The translations under genes and the position numbers were made by a program. Below, piece by piece: positions 1 to 5,460 of a stretch of DNA of 5,742 nt. The stretch is taken from contig SFLE01000044.1 in NCBI GenBank assembly GCA_004553495.1, forward strand, positions 1 through 5,742. The letters run 5' to 3'. This stretch comes from Clostridiales bacterium. GTDB lineage: Bacteria > Bacillota > Clostridia > Oscillospirales > Oscillospiraceae. The notes under the pieces were generated by a model. That model was not told where the DNA came from and searched no databases. It was given only the letters and a program-made list of their open reading frames with translations. Position 1 is the stretch's first letter. The number at the start of each line of letters is the position of its first letter.

Positions 1-3000
1 AAAGCGCAGACTTTAAAAATACTGATAGTAAGCTCTTTGTGCGAGAGGTTGAGGTAACCATCAAAAACAAAGATGGGCAGACCGGCAAACCGAGCGTTTC
101 CTTTGATGGAATGCCTGTGAGCGAAGGTAAAGACGGACTTAGAAAGAATGAAGACGGTTCCTACTCTTACACCATAAAGAATAGCGGGGACCTTTGCGTT
201 GGAAATGTACATTACCCTATCTATAGAATAGACACAGAAACAGGAGAAATCGTTTCGGGTATCATAGATAATGCGGCACCTGTAATTGGCAACATTGAAG
301 CGCCGAAGGGCGCGGTCAATGCAATGACGGTTACGGTGGATGACTATTGCAATACATCTAATACCCAGTATGTCGGTGCTGGCGTAAAGAATGTCTACTT
401 CGCGCAGATCACTACAGATGTTAAAGTTGGCGAGCCGCAATCGCGTGATGTGCCGACAGAAGGAAGCGATACTACACACAAAGAATACTATGTGGAGTAT
501 GCCATCATTGTCAAAGACAGTAATGATAATGTCGTTCCTGACAAGGAGACTGGGCTTACGACTTGGAAATACAATGGTGCTGATATAACTGTCAGCAAGG
601 TGTTTACAGTTGAGGGCTATCTAAGCGCGGAAGACGCAATAAAAGATGCCTATTGGCATGCATATTATGACGATAACGGCGGGTTCCGCAAATTCCTGAA
701 TGACAACCGCAACAACCTCGGTGACATCATGACTGGCAAGCAGGGCGACGAAACCAATCAGTATGTTCTTGAGCTGAAGGGCGACGGAGAGTATCAGCTT
801 GCAATTTGGGCAGAAGATGCTGTTGTAACCGACGGTAATGACGAGGGTAACAAGTCCAATGTAAAACTCATCGGTGGCAAGACTGGAACCGGCGAAGACG
901 ACAACAAACCTCTGGTCAATGTCGATACCAGAGCTCCCGAATTCGGTGCTGTCAGCTATGCTAAGGAGAACGAGTACAGCATCGTCCACGACCAGACGAT
1001 ATCTGTACCTGTTACCGACAATAACGGTGTTAAGACCGTTGAGATCAGCTATACCTACAACGGCGAAGAAAAAACTGCTCTGATGAGCGTCGATAACGGC
1101 AACTACTCTTACTCATTCGCAGACGGCGATGGCGAATACAAAGTGCTCAGCATCACCGCAACAGATATAACCGAGCCCGAAGCAAATGAAGCTACTCTCG
1201 AGGTCAATACAGCATTCACCATCGACACTAAGAAGCCTACGATGAGCCATGTGCTTGACCCTGTAAGCGCAACTCTCGATAAGGGCTATTTCAACTGCGA
1301 TCGCAAGCTTACCGCAACCGTCGAGGAGCTGCACTTCGCTTCCGGCACATTCGTCTATAAGGATCTTGAGGCTGGAGAAAATGCCGCGCCGATCGAGGTT
1401 CCCTTTACGGTATCGGAAAACAGAAGCGTTGGAAACTTTGCCAACAATGTATTCACCTACACATTCGATAAGGACGGAAAGTACGAGCTCGTTTCCATGA
1501 CCCTGACCGACAAGGCAGGCAACAGCAATACATACACCTTCGACGGCGAACCCGGAGTTGATACATCAAAGGCTAAAGAGAGCTTTACCGTAGACAAAAC
1601 CGCTCCGACGGTCAAGGTCGATTACAGCAACCAGTCTCCCGCAAATGACAAGTACTTTAACGCCGACCGTACTGCGACCATAACCGTTACCGAGCACAAC
1701 TTCAACGGCGAAAAGGTCAACATTGTCGGCAAGGATTTTAAGGTTAACAGCAATACGGCAAGCGGAGCATACATTATCATAACTCAGAATGATAAGGATG
1801 CTAAGGGCGACGCAAGGAACCTCGATATAGACAAGGCGTGGACAACCAACGGCGATACCCATACCCTCAAGATCACCTACACCGGCAGCGTTAACTATGT
1901 GTTCGATGTTGTCGTGGTTGACCGCGCGGGCAATGTCAGCGCCACCCCTGACTATGCAGGCAACAAGGACTTCGCGCCCAACGCCGACAGCGACTTCGAT
2001 GTCGATAAGGTCGCTCCCAAGATCACCATCACCGGCGTTACCAACAGCAGCGCTTACAACGGAGAGGTCGCGGGCACCGTCAACTACGACGATGCAAACT
2101 TCAGCAGCGCAACCATCAAGCTCACCCGTGCAGACAAGAACGGCGTTTATGATGTAACCGCACAGCACACCACCGCACTTCCCACCGGCGCGCCCGGCGG
2201 CACCGTAAACCTCATTAATTTCGACCGCCTGCTCACCAACGACGGTATCTACACCCTGACTGCAACCGTAGTCGATATGGCAGGCAACACCGCAGAGAAC
2301 ACCGTCACCTTCTCGGTCAACCGCTTCGGCTCGACCTACAAGTTCGATGATTACCTCGCAAGCATCTGCGATAAGCACATCAAGTCCGTCACCGACGACC
2401 TCAAGATCACCGAGATAAACCCCGACAGCATCACATCCGGCACCGTTACCATCACCCGCAACGGTAAGGTCATCGACAGCGGCGACATCGCAGCCGTTCT
2501 CCAGCGCTCCGGCAGCGCAAGCGGCGGCTGGTACGAGTACCTGTACACCATCAGCAAGGACCTGTTCAAGGAAGACGGCATGTACAAGATAGTCGTTTCC
2601 TCCAAGGACGCGGCAGGCAACGAGCCTAACAGCGAAAACGACGAAGAGTTCGAGATCGTGTTCTGGGTCGATGATACTCCCGCAGAGATCGCCGGCATCC
2701 AGGGTCTCGAGGACGCTATCATCAACGCCGAAAACCACACCGTTAAGTTCACCGTCCGCGACAACATCGGTCTCAAGTCCGTCACCGTTTACTGCGACAG
2801 CAAGGAGATCGCAAAGTTCGGCGAGAAGGACTTCACCGCAGGCGACCTTGTTGACGCACAGTTCACCATCAGCGAAGCATCCAGCGCACAGCACATCCGC
2901 ATAGTCGCCGAAGACCTCTCCGGCAATATCCTCGATACCGACGGCACCATTGAAGGCTCTGCCAACACCACCGTCAGCTTCGAGCGCGATGTGACCGTTT

Positions 3001-3137
3001 CCACGAACTTCTTCGTTCGCTGGTTTGCAAACAAGCCTCTGTTCTTCGGCTCGATAGCCGTTATAGTTGCAGCAGGCGTCGGCATCTACTTCATAGTTGC
3101 CAAAAAGCACAAGAAAGAGGAAGCTACCGCGGAATAA
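1..3137 (+). CDS. Large cell-surface protein with tandem Ig-like modules and a C-terminal membrane anchor (5' end outside the window)
   Basis: The frame is open to the left edge: codons from base 3 run without a stop into the GTG at 39, so that GTG is an internal Val and the true start lies upstream. About 1,044 residues are visible. Numbering from base 39, Ig-like modules begin at Asp-x-x-x-Pro type boundaries (DTRAP 296, DTKKP 396, DKTAP 519, DKVAP 656, DDTP 878) and most close with a strand like DGxYxLxxxxxDxAGN (479-495, 735-750, 846-861). Residues 100-295 are less regular and may be an insertion or a different domain. A hydrophobic helix at 1001-1020 (bases 3039-3098) is followed by AKKHKKEE, a cytoplasmic stop-transfer tail. 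There is no LPxTG sortase motif, so anchoring is by the membrane. The long modular part should be outside the cell. Modules of this kind occur in adhesins and surface stalks; the ligand is unknown. The 3' half is GC-richer with C-ending codons. Specific function is not recognised. Confidence 0.88.
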   Translation, partial: SADFKNTDSKLFVREVEVTIKNKDGQTGKPSVSFDGMPVSEGKDGLRKNEDGSYSYTIKNSGDLCVGNVHYPIYRIDTETGEIVSGIIDNAAPVIGNIEAPKGAVNAMTVTVDDYCNTSNTQYVGAGVKNVYFAQITTDVKVGEPQSRDVPTEGSDTTHKEYYVEYAIIVKDSNDNVVPDKETGLTTWKYNGADITVSKVFTVEGYLSAEDAIKDAYWHAYYDDNGGFRKFLNDNRNNLGDIMTGKQGDETNQYVLELKGDGEYQLAIWAEDAVVTDGNDEGNKSNVKLIGGKTGTGEDDNKPLVNVDTRAPEFGAVSYAKENEYSIVHDQTISVPVTDNNGVKTVEISYTYNGEEKTALMSVDNGNYSYSFADGDGEYKVLSITATDITEPEANEATLEVNTAFTIDTKKPTMSHVLDPVSATLDKGYFNCDRKLTATVEELHFASGTFVYKDLEAGENAAPIEVPFTVSENRSVGNFANNVFTYTFDKDGKYELVSMTLTDKAGNSNTYTFDGEPGVDTSKAKESFTVDKTAPTVKVDYSNQSPANDKYFNADRTATITVTEHNFNGEKVNIVGKDFKVNSNTASGAYIIITQNDKDAKGDARNLDIDKAWTTNGDTHTLKITYTGSVNYVFDVVVVDRAGNVSATPDYAGNKDFAPNADSDFDVDKVAPKITITGVTNSSAYNGEVAGTVNYDDANFSSATIKLTRADKNGVYDVTAQHTTALPTGAPGGTVNLINFDRLLTNDGIYTLTATVVDMAGNTAENTVTFSVNRFGSTYKFDDYLASICDKHIKSVTDDLKITEINPDSITSGTVTITRNGKVIDSGDIAAVLQRSGSASGGWYEYLYTISKDLFKEDGMYKIVVSSKDAAGNEPNSENDEEFEIVFWVDDTPAEIAGIQGLEDAIINAENHTVKFTVRDNIGLKSVTVYCDSKEIAKFGEKDFTAGDLVDAQFTISEASSAQHIRIVAEDLSGNILDTDGTIEGSANTTVSFERDVTVSTNFFVRWFANKPLFFGSIAVIVAAGVGIYFIVAKKHKKEEATAE
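924..2993 (+). repeat. Array of six diverged Ig-like protein modules
   Basis: Within the surface protein, successive modules can be delimited at bases 924-1223, 1224-1592, 1593-2003, 2004-2318, 2319-2669 and 2670-2993, about 100-137 residues each. Boundaries are drawn by eye on D(T/K/D)xxP motifs. The 2319 boundary lacks this motif and is set by the end of the preceding strand (TFSVNRFGS). The repeat exists at protein level only; I see no long near-identical DNA repeats, so recent unit duplication is not indicated. A probable earlier, interrupted module starts near base 264 with the motif IDNAAP. Confidence 0.7.
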
Positions 3138-3168
3138 TCCGCTGTAAGAGCTGACTCAAGCAAAGCAC

Positions 3169-3203
3169 AAAAAGCCGGAGCGGGCTTGACCGCCCGCTCC
3201 GGC
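3169..3203. terminator. Perfect 12-bp GC-rich hairpin, terminator-like mainly for the minus strand
   Basis: The arms GCCGGAGCGGGC (3174-3185) and GCCCGCTCCGGC (3192-3203) are exact reverse complements around a 6-base loop, TTGACC. Five A's (3169-3173) precede the left arm, so a minus-strand transcript would end in hairpin plus UUUUU, the classic intrinsic terminator. On the + strand the hairpin is followed by ATGGAGCGTTATT, which has no U-run, so termination after the surface-protein gene may be weak or partial. It ends 2 bases before the GGAG ribosome-binding site of the next gene and could also affect mRNA stability or translation there. Confidence 0.75.
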
Positions 3204-3205
3204 AT

Positions 3206-3209
3206 GGAG
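3206..3209 (+). promoter_or_regulatory. Ribosome-binding site of the FHA protein gene
   Basis: GGAG lies 7 bases before the ATG at 3217, good spacing that supports this start. The ATG at 3204, directly after the hairpin, is in another frame and would overlap the site. Confidence 0.7.
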
Positions 3210-3216
3210 CGTTATT

Positions 3217-4113
3217 ATGAACTATTATGCAGACAAACAGCTCGTGAGCGAGGCGATCACGCCCAACGGCGTGGGCTACATACTCAGCGAGGACAATATG
3301 CTCGACCAGACCAAGCTCATGGTCATGAACGACCCGAACAAGGACTATTTTGTTCAGGGCGCGCGGTCGCGCTATAACGGAAATACGAAGATCACCTACT
3401 TCGTATCGGGCCTCAGCCCCCTTAGCGAACAGATAGAGCGGATGACGCCGGACAACTTCGTGTCGGTCACCGCAAGTATTTTCAAAACGATAACCGAAAT
3501 AATAGGCACGGGATTTTTCAAATACCCCGATATAGATGCCTCCATAAACAAGATATTTGTGGACACCAGCAACCTTTCGGTGCATATGGTGTGCCTTCCT
3601 ATAAATTATAAATACGCAGCCGGAAGCGACGGCCTGAGCGTCATGCGCGCCCTGCGGTCGGATCTGCTGCGGATAATGTCGGAAAGACCGCGCCTGCGCG
3701 ACAGCGCCGACATTATAAGACTAAAGGCGATAGTCGCAAACGGCGAGCTGAGCGCCAAGGATATTTACCGAGACATTTGCCGCATGAGCCCGATGCCGCA
3801 GCAGCCGATGCGCACAATGCCCGTGCTCAGGTGCGTGAACGACTCGGTACCCGACATACGGGTCACGAAGACCCCGTTCGTCATCGGCAGAAGTCAGGTC
3901 AATGCCGACGGCTTTGTCGGCGCGGACAAGATGGCGGTCGGCAGACGGCACTGCGAGATAATAGATAACGGCGGCGATTTCTGCGTCGTTGATAAGGAGA
4001 GCAAGTGCGGCACGCGCCTAAACGGCGTTCCCCTGCGTCCGCTGCGCCCCTATCCGCTGTCAAACGGCGACTCGCTTATGATAGCAAATCTCCTTTTTAA
4101 AGTAAGTATGTGA
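3217..4113 (+). CDS. FHA-domain protein with N-terminal DUF6382-like domain, type VII secretion locus
   Basis: 298 residues with no signal peptide or membrane helix, so probably cytoplasmic. Residues about 1-190 resemble the DUF6382 domain found before FHA domains in Clostridia: an N-terminal segment with NMLDQ, then YFVSGLSPLSEQIE (61-74), an amphipathic helix, and a segment where KIFVDTSNL is followed by VHMVCLPINY. This family assignment is from memory of the pattern, without a search. A Met/Pro-rich linker (about 190-202) leads to an FHA domain at about 203-297: FVIGRS (221-226), VGRRHCEI (241-248), KCGTRLNG (263-270), LSNGDSL (281-287). FHA domains usually bind phosphothreonine peptides; here Arg225 is kept, but the usual Ser of SxxH is Gly242 and the usual Asn of NGT is Cys264, so binding may be altered. 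The gene follows the hairpin spacer and is first in the tight cluster with the ATPase, YukD and EssC genes. A role as secretion-complex adaptor is inferred. Confidence 0.85.
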   Translation: MNYYADKQLVSEAITPNGVGYILSEDNMLDQTKLMVMNDPNKDYFVQGARSRYNGNTKITYFVSGLSPLSEQIERMTPDNFVSVTASIFKTITEIIGTGFFKYPDIDASINKIFVDTSNLSVHMVCLPINYKYAAGSDGLSVMRALRSDLLRIMSERPRLRDSADIIRLKAIVANGELSAKDIYRDICRMSPMPQQPMRTMPVLRCVNDSVPDIRVTKTPFVIGRSQVNADGFVGADKMAVGRRHCEIIDNGGDFCVVDKESKCGTRLNGVPLRPLRPYPLSNGDSLMIANLLFKVSM

Positions 4114-4116
4114 GGA
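4112..4116 (+). promoter_or_regulatory. Ribosome-binding site of the ATPase gene, overlapping the upstream stop codon
   Basis: GAGGA overlaps the TGA stop (4111-4113) of the FHA gene, and GAGG ends 8 bases before the ATG at 4124. The ATG at 4118 is too close and is followed at once by TAA, so 4124 is the start. The overlap suggests translational coupling. Confidence 0.7.
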
Positions 4117-4123
4117 TATGTAA

Positions 4124-5179
4124 ATGAGCAAACCTCTTACCATAATAATTGCAGACACTGAGGCGACCGTGGTCGATGCCATAGAGCTGAAATTCCTCGA
4201 AACGCTCCGAGATAATATCATGCTCGAGGTCATAACCGATCCCGATTACTTCAATTCGTTCTTCTCCACCCCGCGCACGGCGGATATTCTTGTCGTCGGC
4301 GAGGAGCTTTACGATGAGTCGCTGCTCCGGCATGATATAAAGCACCGCATCCGCGTGCTGACGAGGAATACCGACAGCGTTGAGACGACCTCCGAGCTCA
4401 TAAAGATATACAAATACTCGACCGCAAAAGAGATATATGCCGAGATCATGCGAGGCATAATCGTTTCTAATTCGAGCGAAAAGCAGAAGAGCAAGCTCGT
4501 TTTGGTGTATTCGCCCATCGGCGGCTCGGGCAAGACGACGGTAGCCCTCGGCATCGCGTCGGCGCTCGCACTTGTGCAGATGGCGCGCGTTTTGTATATA
4601 AACGCCGAGTCGATGAACACCTTCGGGGTGTTTCTCGATGATCCGGCAAGTCTGCCGAGCGAGGCATATGAGCAGATGCGCACCGACAACAGCGACATAT
4701 ACGGCTCGCTCAAGCAGTTTTTCGCGCGCGACGGCGGCAGTGGGTTTACTTACCTTCCTCCGGCGGCAAATTCGCTGTCCTCTGCCGGCGGCAACCTTAG
4801 CGCACTGTATAAGCTGGGCAGCGCAGCCCGCGCCTCGGGCGACTTTGACTATGTCATCGTCGATGTCGATTCGGCGTATACGAACGCAAAGGGCGTTCTT
4901 ATGAGCGATGCGGACAAGGTGCTGCTGGTGTATATGCAGGATAAGGTCTCGGCGTATAAGATGGACAAGCTGCAAAAGAATGTTTCGTGCTCGGATACTG
5001 AGAAATATGTCTTTGTGTGCAATAAGTATAAGCCCGCAAAGATGAACTATTTCCTCAGCAAAAAGTTTATCTCGACAGCGGAGATAGAAGCCGATAAGGA
5101 CTTCCCCGAATATAAGGCGTTCCAGCTCGGCAAAAGCGAGGGCATCAAAAAACTCGCCCTCACACTGACACTCAACTGA
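4124..5179 (+). CDS. CpaE/TadZ/MinD-like P-loop ATPase with receiver-like N-terminal domain
   Basis: 351 residues, soluble. Residues about 4-115 look like a response-regulator receiver fold: LTIIIADTE (5-13) matches the acidic first strand, but the phospho-acceptor strand reads ADILVVGEE (53-61) with no Asp at the expected site, so phosphorylation is unlikely. Residues about 123-350 are a MinD/ParA-type ATPase: P-loop YSPIGGSGKTT (129-139), a second strand VLYINAE (156-162), Walker B-like FDYVIVDVDS (241-250), and VFVCNKYKP (296-304). In the deviant Walker A of MinD/ParA a signature Lys precedes the GG; here it is Ile132, while the catalytic Lys137 remains. Receiver-like plus MinD-like domains are the architecture of CpaE/TadZ, which positions Tad pilus machinery. 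Here the gene sits between FHA and YukD genes, 10 bases after the former and 11 before the latter, so a positioning or regulatory role in type VII secretion is inferred. Fold is confident; function is not. Confidence 0.85.
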   Translation: MSKPLTIIIADTEATVVDAIELKFLETLRDNIMLEVITDPDYFNSFFSTPRTADILVVGEELYDESLLRHDIKHRIRVLTRNTDSVETTSELIKIYKYSTAKEIYAEIMRGIIVSNSSEKQKSKLVLVYSPIGGSGKTTVALGIASALALVQMARVLYINAESMNTFGVFLDDPASLPSEAYEQMRTDNSDIYGSLKQFFARDGGSGFTYLPPAANSLSSAGGNLSALYKLGSAARASGDFDYVIVDVDSAYTNAKGVLMSDADKVLLVYMQDKVSAYKMDKLQKNVSCSDTEKYVFVCNKYKPAKMNYFLSKKFISTAEIEADKDFPEYKAFQLGKSEGIKKLALTLTLN

Positions 5180-5183
5180 GGAG
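5178..5183 (+). promoter_or_regulatory. Ribosome-binding site of the yukD-like gene
   Basis: GAGGAG overlaps the end of the ATPase stop codon (5177-5179) and ends 7 bases before the ATG at 5191. The ATG at 5186 is only 2 bases away and opens an 8-codon frame ending in TAG at 5210-5212, so 5191 is preferred. Overlap with the stop codon suggests coupled translation. Confidence 0.7.
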
Positions 5184-5190
5184 AAATGAT

Positions 5191-5445
5191 ATGGAAAGAG
5201 ATAAAGCTATAGTTGTTTTCTATATGCTCAAGCGCAACGCTGCCGTGGATCTGGAGATACCTCTTTATATCACAGCCAACGATCTGGTCGTTGCGCTCAA
5301 TACTGCATATGAGCTCGGAATAGATACATCCGACATTAAAAACTGCTATTTGAAGGCTGAAAAGCCGATAGCCCTCTTAAAAGGCAATAAAACGCTTGCG
5401 GAGTTTGGAGTCCGCAATGGAACGATAATCAGCTTTACGGAATAA
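5191..5445 (+). CDS. yukD: YukD/EsaB-family ubiquitin-like protein of type VII secretion
   Basis: 84 residues, the usual length for the YukD/EsaB family (about 80). The whole protein follows the ubiquitin-like beta-grasp pattern of the family: an initial strand AIVVFYML (6-13), then DLEIPLYITANDLVVALNTA (20-39) covering the second strand and main helix, then CYLKAEKP (52-59) and LLKGNKTLAEFGVRNGTIIS (62-81). It ends in FTE with no terminal Gly-Gly, so it is not a conjugating ubiquitin, in line with known YukD. In Bacillus and Staphylococcus the protein is a small cytoplasmic component needed for or regulating WXG100 export; the same beta-grasp fold also occurs fused in EccD of mycobacterial systems. 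It lies 11 bases after the ATPase gene and 15 before the probable essC, matching the usual YukD-EssC neighbourhood. This is the strongest marker that the operon belongs to type VII secretion. Confidence 0.88.
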   Translation: MERDKAIVVFYMLKRNAAVDLEIPLYITANDLVVALNTAYELGIDTSDIKNCYLKAEKPIALLKGNKTLAEFGVRNGTIISFTE

Positions 5446-5447
5446 AT

Positions 5448-5456
5448 GGGAGAAGG
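5448..5456 (+). promoter_or_regulatory. Ribosome-binding site of the probable essC gene
   Basis: GGGAGAAGG places GGAG 8 bases before the ATG at 5461. An in-frame ATG at 5446 directly after the yukD stop would put this purine run inside the coding region and has no site of its own, so 5461 is the better start. Confidence 0.7.
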
Positions 5457-5460
5457 ATTA

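Noticed and set aside
39..41. GTG at 39 as the start of the surface protein
   Set aside because: The frame stays open upstream to the window edge (12 more codons), no ribosome-binding site precedes it, and the gene's missing signal peptide implies that the true start is further left.
1566..3110. A 514-codon open frame on the minus strand inside the surface-protein gene
   Set aside because: It exists because the + strand gene strongly avoids TTA, CTA and TCA codons in its GC-rich 3' half. Its translation is Val/Gly/Ala/Asp/Cys-rich with no recognisable domain, and the + strand has a convincing modular protein and membrane anchor.
3186..3218. TTGACC (3186-3191) and TATTAT (3213-3218) as a promoter for the FHA gene
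   Set aside because: The spacing of 21 bases is too long for a standard sigma-A promoter, the first box is the hairpin loop, and the second overlaps the start codon.
4118..4123. ATG-TAA minimal start-stop just before the ATPase gene
   Set aside because: It is only 2 bases from the Shine-Dalgarno core, so ribosomes should prefer the ATG at 4124; it is most likely chance in an A/T-rich junction.
4097..4975. A 292-codon open frame on the minus strand over the ATPase gene
   Set aside because: The translation is rich in Arg, Ile and His with no family pattern, while the + strand frame has clear P-loop and Walker B motifs and a good ribosome-binding site.
5186..5212. Eight-codon frame starting at the ATG overlapping the yukD start
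   Set aside because: The ATG is 2 bases from GGAG, too close for efficient initiation, and the short peptide has no evident role; the 5191 start has ideal spacing and family-like length.
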